Origin: Pseudobutyrivibrio ruminis
Lineage (GTDB): Bacteria > Bacillota > Clostridia > Lachnospirales > Lachnospiraceae
NCBI GenBank assembly: GCA_015057305.1
Contig: SVES01000001.1
Span: forward strand, 118,588-182,587
DNA: 64,000 bases
Direction: 5' to 3'
Position 1 is the first letter of the stretch, and every line of letters starts with the position of its first letter. Below are positions 35,620 through 44,203 of the stretch, piece by piece. Under the pieces are notes generated by a model. It had not been told where the DNA came from. It ran no database searches and saw nothing but the letters and a program-made list of their open reading frames with translations. The position numbers and the translations under genes are program-made.

Positions 35620-36515
35620 TATTCTTCTCCCTCCATTGTAATCTTTATATATAACATACCTACTGCAAGTAATATCAAAAATAAAACATTGGCCACTGCT
35701 GACCCCTTGCTATACTGAAACATATCAAATGATAATTTATATGAGTATGTAGAAAGCAGATGTGTTGAGTTTACAGGTCCTCCTTCAGTCATTACATAAA
35801 CTAAATCATACACCTTGAATGTATATATGAAACCTAAAACCAAAATTGATTCAATAGTTGGTTTTAATAATGGTATTGTTATATTGAAAAGTTTTTGTAT
35901 TTTATTTGCGCCATCTACGGATGCACTTTCATACAGTTCTTGAGGTATGGTTGTTAATCCAGTAGATAAAAGTATTGTGTTAAAAGGTATCCCTATCCAT
36001 ATATTGGCAATTACAACTGCCGCCATTGCAGTTCCCGGAGTGGTCAACCATTCTATGTTCTCTTTTATAAGACCGATACTTTTGAGAATATAATTAATAA
36101 TGCCAACATCTGTTGAAAACATAAATTTAAACATAAGTGCAGTTACAGTCATTGGCATCATCCATGGTATCATTAATAATCCTCTTACTGGTTTTGCAAC
36201 TTTAAATCTTTTATTAAAAAATAATGCGAGGCAAAAACCTATTAAAAATTGAAATACTAAACATGCAATTGTAAAAATTAAAGTATTTACCAACGCTTTT
36301 CTGAATACTTCATCGGAAAAAATCTCGATATAATTAGCTAATCCAATATAATTTTGCTCACCGTTAGCTAAGTTTCTTACAGAAACATCTTTAAAACTTA
36401 GACTAATATTACTGACTATAGGATAGCCGACAAATATTGCCATATAGATAAACGCCGGCATAACAAATAGCAAGCCTATATTATCGTATCTAAAAAATTC
36501 TTTAATTTTTCCCAT
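35619..36515 (-). CDS. ABC sugar permease, MalF/CUT1 type
   Basis: About 298 aa from ATG 36515 (MGKIKEFFRYDNIGLLFVMPAFIY), chosen for the AAGGAGG eight bases upstream; the track start adds nine residues. Six TMs and the EAA loop ELYESASVDGANKIQKLFNITIPLLKPT. Forms the channel with the MalG-type partner. Lies 99 bp downstream of the regulator gene; the gap contains the shared 17-nt element. Confidence 0.93.
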   Translation of the reverse strand: MGKIKEFFRYDNIGLLFVMPAFIYMAIFVGYPIVSNISLSFKDVSVRNLANGEQNYIGLANYIEIFSDEVFRKALVNTLIFTIACLVFQFLIGFCLALFFNKRFKVAKPVRGLLMIPWMMPMTVTALMFKFMFSTDVGIINYILKSIGLIKENIEWLTTPGTAMAAVVIANIWIGIPFNTILLSTGLTTIPQELYESASVDGANKIQKLFNITIPLLKPTIESILVLGFIYTFKVYDLVYVMTEGGPVNSTHLLSTYSYKLSFDMFQYSKGSAVANVLFLILLAVGMLYIKITMEGEE

Positions 36516-36584
36516 AAAAAATTCCTCCTTCTGTTCTGTCAATTACATTTTAGTTTTTATTCCTAAAACTAAAAACGTGACAAA

Positions 36585-36601
36585 TCTAAAAAAAGAGGAA
36601 T
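36585..36601 (-). promoter_or_regulatory. Shared 17-nt element, copy 2 (upstream of permease gene)
   Basis: Minus strand ATTCCTCTTTTTTTAGA, 70-86 bp before the permease start and a few bases after the regulator stop. Identical to the copy before the SBP gene and at a similar distance from the start codon. It is followed by AGTTTTAGGAAT, resembling AGTTTTAGAAT beside copy 1. Confidence 0.55.
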
Positions 36602-36613
36602 TATCCATGGTCA

Positions 36614-38137
36614 TTATTTAATTGTTCTTCGATACTCAGCAGGCAATTTCCCCGTGACTTCTCTAAATACCTTGCTAAAATATTTAGGATCTTGGTACCC
36701 CACTTTATCTGCTATCTCATAAAGTTTCATATTAGTACTTATTAGGAGTTCTTTCGCTTTTGCAATTCTATAATTCTTCAAGTAGGTACTGTAAGTTTCT
36801 CCAATTTCCTTATGAAACTGTGAGCCTAAATATTCAGGAGTAATATTAAGCTTGTTTGCTATTTCGTCTAATGTTATTCCTGTATTATAAAATTCTTGTA
36901 TTAATCCTTCTGCTTTTCTAACTACAAGATGACTTGAAACTGTTTTGTTTGCATCAAATGAAAAAGAAGATAACACATCGTCACAAATATTGTTCAATTC
37001 ATAATGTGTTTTGGCATTCATAATCCTATCTAGCAATTTCTGACGTTGCAAATCTTTATCATTACAGCATCCAGCTTCCTTTCCAACTTCAAGCAAATTC
37101 CACAAAAATCTTACATAACATTCTTTTAACTCTCTAGGATTATAAACTTTACCATCTAAAAATTGGTTATGAAAATCCTGAATCATATATTGCGTTTTAT
37201 TTTTATCTTTACTAAAAACAGCTTTCTTTAAATCATTTTCTATTTCTATAGGATAAATACAAATTGATGTTTGAACTTGTGTTATCTTTGGATAAGAAAT
37301 CAAAATTCCCTCTTCAAATGATATATTCCAGTCCATATATGGATATAAATCATTTATTCCGCTCGTTAGAGCTTCTATTCCTTCAATTTCTTCACATCCT
37401 ACTACAATATCAGCGTCGACCTGATTCAATAATTGGTATTGCACAAAACGCTCAATATCATGTCCGTCATTATAAGAATATATGAGCATCACAATGCTTC
37501 TATGGTACAAAGATTCAATGAGAACATATTTAATATTTTCATATCTGGAAAAAGCCTGTCTAAGAAATTTATAACCAATATCCTTTTTTTCATCGAATGC
37601 ATTTCCCATATAGAGACATAACATAAAAAATTTTTGTTCTAGTTTAATCTCATATGCACTTTTCAAATATTTTATGGTATCAAGATTTGGATGCTTATGC
37701 CCCAAAAGTATTTCGCGCATTATTTGCTCTAAGGTTCCAACTTGTTCAGGCTTTTTTCGTTTTTCTTCTTCCACCTGTTCAGTGATATTTTTTAGAGCAT
37801 TTGAAAAATCTACAACTGAAATAGGTTTTAATAGGTATTCAGTAACCCCCAGCTTCATTGCGCTCCTCGCATATTCAAATTCGGAGTATGCACTAATTAC
37901 TATCGCCTTACTTTTAAGTCCTAATTTATAGATGGATGACAACATCTCAAGCCCATCCATATTTGGCATTCTGATATCCGTAATTACAATATCAGGGTTA
38001 TATTGTTTACATAATTCTACTCCTTGTTTGCCATCCAAGCCTTCAGCTACAATCTCGTAATCATTTTCAAATTTACCTAATAATTTTGCGATACCTTCCC
38101 TTATTCGAGTCTCATCCTCAACAATTAAAACCTTCAT
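36614..38137 (-). CDS. YesN-type response regulator, AraC family
   Basis: About 507 aa from ATG 38137 (MKVLIVEDETRIREGIAKLL). Receiver domain with DIVITDIRMPNMDG (phospho-Asp), LKSKAIVISAYSEFEYA and EYLLKPIS (Lys). A middle helical region, then two AraC-type HTH motifs (LDEIANKLNITPEYLGSQFHKE; LYEIADKVGYQDPKYFSKVFRE). Likely partner of the YesM-type kinase and activator of the glycan operon. First gene of the locus in transcription order. Confidence 0.93.
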   Translation of the reverse strand: MKVLIVEDETRIREGIAKLLGKFENDYEIVAEGLDGKQGVELCKQYNPDIVITDIRMPNMDGLEMLSSIYKLGLKSKAIVISAYSEFEYARSAMKLGVTEYLLKPISVVDFSNALKNITEQVEEEKRKKPEQVGTLEQIMREILLGHKHPNLDTIKYLKSAYEIKLEQKFFMLCLYMGNAFDEKKDIGYKFLRQAFSRYENIKYVLIESLYHRSIVMLIYSYNDGHDIERFVQYQLLNQVDADIVVGCEEIEGIEALTSGINDLYPYMDWNISFEEGILISYPKITQVQTSICIYPIEIENDLKKAVFSKDKNKTQYMIQDFHNQFLDGKVYNPRELKECYVRFLWNLLEVGKEAGCCNDKDLQRQKLLDRIMNAKTHYELNNICDDVLSSFSFDANKTVSSHLVVRKAEGLIQEFYNTGITLDEIANKLNITPEYLGSQFHKEIGETYSTYLKNYRIAKAKELLISTNMKLYEIADKVGYQDPKYFSKVFREVTGKLPAEYRRTIK

Positions 38138-38206
38138 AAACCACCCAATATTAATAAAGTCTTGTTTACCCATTTTGCAATAGATACATTTCCAGATAAA
38201 GTATCC

Positions 38207-38939
38207 CTAAAACTCTTCACTCACAATCTTGTCGATTTCTTTTTTGAGATATGGAATAAAGTCGCCTTCACCCAAACCCATGGTGACTCCGTGTACTATT
38301 CCCATCAGCTTTCCCTTTTGCAGGATGTTTTGCAATTGTTCTTCGTTAGCTTCATTATAGTACTTCGTGATTATCAATTTGTATAATCGTTCGCTTCCAT
38401 CAGGGAGAAGTATTAAATTGTTTGGATTCAAATCGCCATGAAGGTAATGATTGGATGAGGGGATTTCATCAAGGAACCTGCTCAGTTTTTCTGCATTTTC
38501 TTCACTGATGAGCACTCCAGTAATGTCCTTAAGTTTCTTTTGGTAATGTTCTTTAACATCCTCAAATGTTCCAGCAGGAAAAGTCTTCTCATGCAGTTTT
38601 TTTGCAAACGATATATATAGATTGAGCAAGCGTTCTTTTTCTTCGTCGCTGTTATATTGGGGATCAATGAGTCGGTTGACGATTGTCGTTCCGAAAACTC
38701 TCTCATAAATGACACCAAGCCTGTCCCCCTACTCGAACCATCTCCAAGGCTTTGGCACATGGCATACCGATTTCGGTTAGCTTACGGGTATCATCCCATT
38801 GGGATATTATGTCCTCCTCTGGAAAAAATGGAAAGTACACCTTTAACACCTCTGTTTCTGAATAAGCATAGACGCCTGCAGTTTTTCCTTCTGCTATCAG
38901 CTCAAGACCATCTGTTGAAACATTACGAAGTTTATCCAT
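38207..38939 (-). pseudogene. Frameshifted APH-like phosphotransferase
   Basis: Two frames form one protein: MDKLRNVSTDGLELIAEGKT...ALEMVRVG, then DRLGVIYERVFGTTIVNRLIDP to HGDLNPNNLILLPDG. The join is at a run of five C (38725-38729, plus strand); removing one base restores the frame. The His-Gly-Asp catalytic loop is kept, but the DFG-like Asp segment expected soon after seems missing, so a second lesion is likely. Family resembles small APH/choline-kinase-like proteins. It sits between the glycan locus and the IS3 fragment. Confidence 0.7.
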
Positions 38940-39074
38940 AATTATTACTTCTCTTAAGAAAATCAAAAAATCAGTTCTTTGCTATCAAAACCACATAATC
39001 TGTCATCTAAATTGTATCCACTACCTGATTTTTTAACTTTATCATAAATTTATTGTGGACCTAGGTCAATACAT

Positions 39075-39789
39075 TGGACACAAAAAGTTGAATTTTCCCT
39101 TAGCCTTTAGCCAAGAGAAAAAACATTTATGCTGCAGCTAGAGCCTCATCCTCAACCTGTTGAGGGGTCTTATAATCTAAAGCGCTATGGCGCCTCTTAC
39201 GATTATAGAAAGACTCTATATATTCAAAAAGGGCCATTTGAGCCTCTTCGAATGTAGAATAAGTTGTTGTATAAATCTCTTCTTTTTTTAATACTGAGTG
39301 AAAAGATTCGATACAAGCATTGTCATAAGGATTACCTTTACGACTAAAGGAATTAATCATTTTCTTGGAAAGTACATAGCTTTCAAATTCATCACTAGTA
39401 TATTGGCTACCGAGATCACTGTGGATAATTATTCCTTTAGTATCTTTAACATTAAGCAGAGCATTTTTTAATGCCTGAGTAGCTAATTCAGCTGTTATAT
39501 TACGCCCATAGGACCAGCCAATTATTTTGCGGTCATATAAGTCCATGACCGAAGCTAGATAGGTCCAACCTTCATTGAGTACATGGATGTATGTTATGTC
39601 AGTTACTAGCTTTTTATATACAGCATCGGCCTTAAAATCTCGGTTTAATATATTTTCTTTATCGTCTGGTACTTTACCTTGATTTTTTTTGTATTGGTAT
39701 TTTTTTACAACAATACTTTTTATGCTAAATAACTCCCATTGAAAAACGATATCTGTATTTTTCTGTATTTTTAGTTGAACGATAGTCAC
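39075..39789 (-). mobile_element. Truncated IS3-family insertion sequence
   Basis: It contains the C-terminal part of an IS3-family OrfB. TGGACACAAAAAGTT at 39075 may be the surviving terminal inverted repeat. The other end, OrfA and the start of OrfB are missing; the high-coordinate limit is where the frame meets the butyrate kinase fragment. Exact borders uncertain. Confidence 0.6.
39127..39789 (-). pseudogene. IS3-family transposase OrfB, 5'-truncated
   Basis: The rve integrase core is intact: VTDITYIH (first Asp), IIHSDLGSQYTS (second Asp) and NACIESFHSVLKKE (Glu), followed by YNRKRRHSALDYKTP. Full OrfB proteins are about 270-300 aa with an HTH_21 part before this; here recognisable IS3 sequence begins near SIKSIVVKKYQYKKNQGKVPD and the first 20 or so residues look like unrelated sequence. 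Probably inactive. Confidence 0.8.
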
Positions 39790-39941
39790 ATTTGTGACCC
39801 TTGTATTTGACTAACGTTTGCAAACTCAGCAAGCTTTGCAGCATCGTGAGAAACGTTAACAGAAAACTCGAGCTCTTCACCATTAAAGCATCCTACCTTT
39901 GTAGAGGTAGAGCCTGGACTAATAGTTAATAATTTGTAGCT
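39786..39941 (-). pseudogene. 5' fragment of butyrate kinase
   Basis: A 51-codon frame not in the track: SYKLLTISPGSTSTKVGCFN then GEELEFSVNVSHDAAKLAEF. The PGSTSTK phosphate loop after a short strand is the N-terminus of butyrate/acetate kinases, specifically Buk-like (YKLL-INPGSTSTK). A TAA stands where the start codon should be, and homology stops abruptly at the IS3 fragment. It overlaps the last codons of the response regulator in another frame. Confidence 0.72.
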
Positions 39942-40693
39942 TTACGTCGTTCAAAGAAATCGTCAATGTTTGCAATCAGCTCATCTCTTGTCAAAGTCTT
40001 CAATAGATATTTCTCAGGCTTTAGACTAAGAACATTCATGACACTTTCTTTGTCACTTTTGTTAGTCAAAAACATTACAGGAATTGATTGAGTAGCTGAT
40101 TCACTTTTTAGCATTTCAAGTACTTGGGGGCCTGAGGTGACTGGCATTTCATAGTCTAGTAATATCAAATCTACTTCCTTCTTTGCCAAGAATGTAATTG
40201 CTGCCATGCCTGAATTTACCATAAACACTTGATATTTATTGGAGAGCCATGATTCTATGGTTCTAAGCATTGTACCATCATCATCCACAATCAGAATCTT
40301 CTTTTTGGCAAGTCGATTTTCCTCGTCCTTTATAACATCCACAATAGATACTGCCATATCCTTAACATTTACAGGACGCATAAATACACCTGCCAACCTG
40401 TCCTTTGGAATAGTTAAATACAACCTGTCCAAATCGTCATGATTACCAATCACATTGACAGCAGCTTTATCTTCTACGATTCTATCCTTTAGATAAACTA
40501 TCACATCTAAAATAGTATCTAGTTCTTCAATGTATAAAACGTATACATTTGGTTTATCCTCCAGATTTTCAATGTCAGTTACGGATGGTTTTACATGAAT
40601 AATCTCCAAGGCGTGGTTTACTAATTCAGCTTTGATAGAATTAATCATAAATCCTTGATTCGCTATTAATAATATTCGATTATCCTTTGCCAT
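39926..40693 (-). CDS. Response regulator with two receiver-like domains
   Basis: A 255-aa protein. The N-terminal domain (about 1-120) has receiver-like alternation (NRILLIANQGFMINSIKAEL) but no clear acidic pocket. The C-terminal domain is a proper receiver: KKILIVDDDGTMLRTIESWL, DLILLDYEMPVTSGP (phospho-Asp), MFLTNKSD and YLLKTLT. No output domain, so it probably relays signals by protein contact. It starts 16 bp after the hybrid kinase. Its last residues (ATNY) are encoded in DNA that also matches butyrate kinase, so the C-terminus may have been altered by recombination. Confidence 0.85.
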   Translation of the reverse strand: MAKDNRILLIANQGFMINSIKAELVNHALEIIHVKPSVTDIENLEDKPNVYVLYIEELDTILDVIVYLKDRIVEDKAAVNVIGNHDDLDRLYLTIPKDRLAGVFMRPVNVKDMAVSIVDVIKDEENRLAKKKILIVDDDGTMLRTIESWLSNKYQVFMVNSGMAAITFLAKKEVDLILLDYEMPVTSGPQVLEMLKSESATQSIPVMFLTNKSDKESVMNVLSLKPEKYLLKTLTRDELIANIDDFFERRKATNY

Positions 40694-40708
40694 ACTGTTA
40701 CCTTCCCC

Positions 40709-43666
40709 TTAAAGTAAATTTAATATTGCATCTCTATCTACCGCAGACATCAATCTTATAAGTGTACTATATTTCTCCTCAAACTTTTCCGGAATGATAT
40801 ACTGCTCCAATGATTTCATTACACTATCTGCAGTATTAAAATCATACGCTTCTACAAGTTCCTTTACAACACCAAAAGCTTCATTTAGCTCATATTCAGA
40901 TATTTCTGGCAGATTGTTGTCCTTTTCCATAGCACATGAAAGTTTTTCCTTGTAGCTTCTATATTGGGATAGAAGGCTTGGTGTCATTTCCAATAGTTTT
41001 GACAAATCTCCTTCGTTACCCTTTTCTTCCAACAACGCAGCCTTGTTCGATAGGTCCATTGCACCTATAAGTCTCGCTGAGCTTTTCAATGCATGAACTA
41101 ACACCGTATAGTTCCTTAAATCTTTTTCCTCTAAAAATTTTTCTATGGCATCAGCTTTTGTATCAATAGATACCAAGAAATCTTTGATAACATTTTCTAA
41201 TACCTGATAGTCTCCGCAATTTTTAACTGCAGTCTCTAAATCAATATCTTCTAGCTTACTGAGAAAACTATCTTCTGGAATAATCTCTGAAAAATCAGAT
41301 TTATAATCATCATCACCATTTGCCACAGAAACAGAAACTATCTTTTCTGGAGAAATATAATGTTCTAGCATCTTTTCAAGAAGGGCTCCGTCCACAGGCT
41401 TTGCTAAATAATCAGTAAAACCATGGGCTTGATATTCTGCCTTTGCACCTGAAACAGCATTAGCAGTAAGGGCAATAACTGGAACCTCCTTATTGAGATT
41501 ATTATCCAGTATCTTCATTCTTTCCAAGGTCTCTATTCCATCCATTTTTGGCATTCTATGATCCAGAAGGATTACATCATATTTCTTTTCTTGTATCTTA
41601 TCTAAAGTTTCAAAGCCGCTAGCTGCAGTTTCAACTTTAATTTTAGTTTGCTTTAGCAAGCTCTTTATTACCGTCAGATTCATTTCTGTATCATCTACCA
41701 CAAGAATCCTTGCATCCGGTGCTTCAAATCTTTGATGATACTTGTTCTTGCTCCTTATAAACTCCTTATATTTTTCTTTAAAATCTCCAATTTCTTCCTG
41801 GGAAACCACCTGTTGTTTTACCGCAAATCTAAAGCTGCTTCCTTTTCCATAGGTACTTTCTACTTGAAGCTGGGTTTCCATAAGAGTAAGAAGCCGCTTC
41901 ACAATACTCATGCCAAGTCCTGTACCTTCGATGGAGCGGTTTCTTTCCTCCTCTATGCGCTCGAATGGCGAATAAAGCTTCTTTAAATCATCCTCTTTAA
42001 TACCTATGCCAGTGTCTTTCACTTCAAATGTCAGGTTAATACCAATATCATTCAAAGTTTCATATCCCACATTAAGTGTAACTGTTCCCTTATCTGTATA
42101 TTTTACCGCATTAGATAACAGATTGGTAACACACTGCTTAATTCTAACATCATCGCCTATAAGGATACATGGTATATGCTCATCTACATTTATCTCAAAC
42201 TCTAAGCCTTTATCCGCTGCTTTGGCCGAAACCATGTTTACCAGGTCATTTATTAATGACCCCAAATGATACTGGGCATTTATGATTTCCATTTTACCAG
42301 CTTCAATTTTTGAAAAATCTAGAATATCATTTACTAAACCTAGCAATGTATTTCCTGCAGATTTTGCGTTATTTGCATATTCTAATATCTGCTCATCCTC
42401 GCACTCCCTAATAATCATCTCATTCATGCCAAGAACAGAATTAATAGGTGTTCTTATTTCATGTGACATGTTAGAAAGAAAGCTAGATTTTGCCTCACTT
42501 GCTTGCTTTGCAATTTCCAGCTCTGCTTCTAGTTTTTGTTCCTCCTCTTTTCTACTCACAAAGTCTGCAAACTCCTGCATGGTAGCCTTAAGACTTCTAT
42601 CCAAAACTTGAATTTCATCATGTGTATTATATGTAACGCTATCTATGTATTTTATTGAATCCAATTTAACTTCATCATCAGCACGTATGAAGTAATCCAG
42701 AAATTCAGCCAGAACCCCAATAGGCTCACCTATTTTTGTCTTTGTATAATAATTGGCAATACCAGCCATTGGAACACCAACGCAGAGTATTAAAAGAAGC
42801 ATTTTTATATCAAAGCTTATTGCATATTTATTTAACTTATACTCTATATTATCTATGCCTGCTTCGAATCCATCTGTAGCATCTGCTGAAATATCTTCCA
42901 CCATAGAAACTTCCGTTACGTTTTGGTAGTTTTCCAACATCATTTCCTTTATATCCGGAAAAAGTACAACTATAAAACCACCAACTGAAATACCAAGTAT
43001 TATCTCTACAGATACTATTATTGCAGTAATCTTTTTACTTATCTTTGTCTTTTTGTGTCGATTACGGAGCAATGTATTATTTTTGTATTTATTGGTATAC
43101 ATATAGCCAATAGGAAAAAATCCTTTTATTCTTTCTGACGCATGGTTATAGAAATAATACAAAATAATAGAAACAATAATCGTAGGAAATAACGCCCCAC
43201 AAAAATATAGAGAAAAATTTGAAAAAACACTTACTTTATACTCATTGTCAGCAATAGCAGCATAACAAAGGATTCCCATAAGTCCTATGCCTACAGCTGT
43301 CATAATAGTTGAGACAGCCATTTTTATTTTTGTTTCAAACCAAAAATATTGCGCAAATAAAGAATATATCAACATTCCTGCTAAATCTACGGACAATAAA
43401 TAAGCACCTTCCATTTTAAGGAACATTATAGCTATAAAAAGGCAAAGAAAAGCAATCATCGAAACGAAGTATCCATATAACCCTACCAACAAAAGAGCAG
43501 GAATTAAACCTACCGCAATAATGTACTCGGTACCTATATGAATATTCACTTTGTCCTCCCCTAAAAACAACAACACAGTTGCAGCAGAGAGCAACACGAT
43601 AATGATAATATTACAAAGTGTACTTATACATCCTGTCTTTTTCTCATTTAGTATAAAATCATCCAT
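40709..43666 (-). CDS. Membrane hybrid histidine kinase with REC and HPt domains
   Basis: A 985-aa kinase. About residues 15-240 carry seven to eight TMs; a short exported loop and another TM (FDIKMLLLILCVGVPMAGIANYY, about 290) precede a HAMP-like linker. HisKA: FLSNMSHEIRTPINSVLGMNEM; HATPase: NLLSNAVKYTDKGT, DTGIGIKEDDL and GTGLGMSIVKRL; receiver: RILVVDDTEMN and DVILLDHRMPKMDG; C-terminal HPt: LVHALKSSARLIGA. A complete intramolecular phosphorelay, likely ending at the adjacent response regulator. The signal is unknown. The leader contains a terminator 24 bp before the start. Confidence 0.92.
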   Translation of the reverse strand: MDDFILNEKKTGCISTLCNIIIIVLLSAATVLLFLGEDKVNIHIGTEYIIAVGLIPALLLVGLYGYFVSMIAFLCLFIAIMFLKMEGAYLLSVDLAGMLIYSLFAQYFWFETKIKMAVSTIMTAVGIGLMGILCYAAIADNEYKVSVFSNFSLYFCGALFPTIIVSIILYYFYNHASERIKGFFPIGYMYTNKYKNNTLLRNRHKKTKISKKITAIIVSVEIILGISVGGFIVVLFPDIKEMMLENYQNVTEVSMVEDISADATDGFEAGIDNIEYKLNKYAISFDIKMLLLILCVGVPMAGIANYYTKTKIGEPIGVLAEFLDYFIRADDEVKLDSIKYIDSVTYNTHDEIQVLDRSLKATMQEFADFVSRKEEEQKLEAELEIAKQASEAKSSFLSNMSHEIRTPINSVLGMNEMIIRECEDEQILEYANNAKSAGNTLLGLVNDILDFSKIEAGKMEIINAQYHLGSLINDLVNMVSAKAADKGLEFEINVDEHIPCILIGDDVRIKQCVTNLLSNAVKYTDKGTVTLNVGYETLNDIGINLTFEVKDTGIGIKEDDLKKLYSPFERIEEERNRSIEGTGLGMSIVKRLLTLMETQLQVESTYGKGSSFRFAVKQQVVSQEEIGDFKEKYKEFIRSKNKYHQRFEAPDARILVVDDTEMNLTVIKSLLKQTKIKVETAASGFETLDKIQEKKYDVILLDHRMPKMDGIETLERMKILDNNLNKEVPVIALTANAVSGAKAEYQAHGFTDYLAKPVDGALLEKMLEHYISPEKIVSVSVANGDDDYKSDFSEIIPEDSFLSKLEDIDLETAVKNCGDYQVLENVIKDFLVSIDTKADAIEKFLEEKDLRNYTVLVHALKSSARLIGAMDLSNKAALLEEKGNEGDLSKLLEMTPSLLSQYRSYKEKLSCAMEKDNNLPEISEYELNEAFGVVKELVEAYDFNTADSVMKSLEQYIIPEKFEEKYSTLIRLMSAVDRDAILNLL

Positions 43667-43681
43667 TTTGAATCACCTATA

Positions 43682-43763
43682 AATTAAAAAATCCCCAATA
43701 GTCATGTTAAAAATAACATACTATTGAGGATATTCTGTGATATTCAAAGAGATATTGGGATAT
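43682..43763 (-). promoter_or_regulatory. Terminator with possible antiterminator in the hybrid-kinase leader
   Basis: Minus strand: ATCCTCAATAG...CTATTGGGGAT with an inner ATGTTA/TAACAT stem, then TTTTTAATTT, about 17 bp before the kinase ribosome binding region. Upstream (43751-43763) lies GATATCCCAATATC-like sequence (ATATCCCAATATC) that nearly repeats the 5' arm and could pair with the 3' arm TATTGGGGAT instead. Mutually exclusive pairing suggests attenuation; inference. Confidence 0.5.
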
Positions 43764-43863
43764 TTATGCCTTTATGTTGCCTAATACTTTTGTATCCACC
43801 CTCTTCTTTTTTAACTCACCTGTAAATTTTAATGCTTTTACGAATGTTTTTTAAAGAGCTAGA

Positions 43864-43891
43864 CAAAATAAGGCGCCGCAAACGCGGCGCC
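43864..43891 (-). terminator. ATP synthase operon terminator
   Basis: Minus strand GGCGCCGC-GTTT-GCGGCGCC (perfect 8-bp GC stem) followed by TTATTTTG, 33 bp after the last gene of the operon. Confidence 0.9.
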
Positions 43892-43924
43892 ATGATTATA
43901 CACTCCCGGCTAAACCAAGATTCT

Positions 43925-44155
43925 TTATTCTGTTGGCTTTTTGGCGGCAACACCATGTCGTTGCTGATACACCATGGTTAACATATCTTGCTGATACTTT
44001 TCATCATTGCTGAGAACCTTGAGTTTTTCTCTGACCTCATTCTTTCGGGCACGTAAGGTCTCTAGCTCTTTCATTAATTGAGCTTCTTCATCCTCAAATC
44101 TTTTTAATTGAATCTTTAATTCTTCAATATCTCGCTTTGTATCAGAATCAATCAT
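43925..44155 (-). CDS. 76-aa coiled-coil protein at the end of the atp operon
   Basis: ATG 44155 chosen (MIDSDTKRDIEELKIQLKRF; GGGAGGTGA seven bases upstream). A single long, highly charged coiled coil (EDEEAQLMKELETLRARKNEVREKL) with a short C-terminal tail. No family recognised. It lies 48 bp after atpC and before the operon terminator, so it is expressed with the ATP synthase; a functional link is not shown. Confidence 0.6.
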   Translation of the reverse strand: MIDSDTKRDIEELKIQLKRFEDEEAQLMKELETLRARKNEVREKLKVLSNDEKYQQDMLTMVYQQRHGVAAKKPTE

Positions 44156-44203
44156 AGTATCACCTCCCCTGCCACACACCTGGCTAGTATCTATTATGAA
44201 AGC

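Noticed and set aside
43757-43850. Short minus-strand frame KTFVKALKFTGELKKKRVD... in the hybrid-kinase leader, considered as a leader peptide
   Set aside because: It has no usable start codon with a ribosome binding site at proper spacing; GTG inside sits directly on the purine run.
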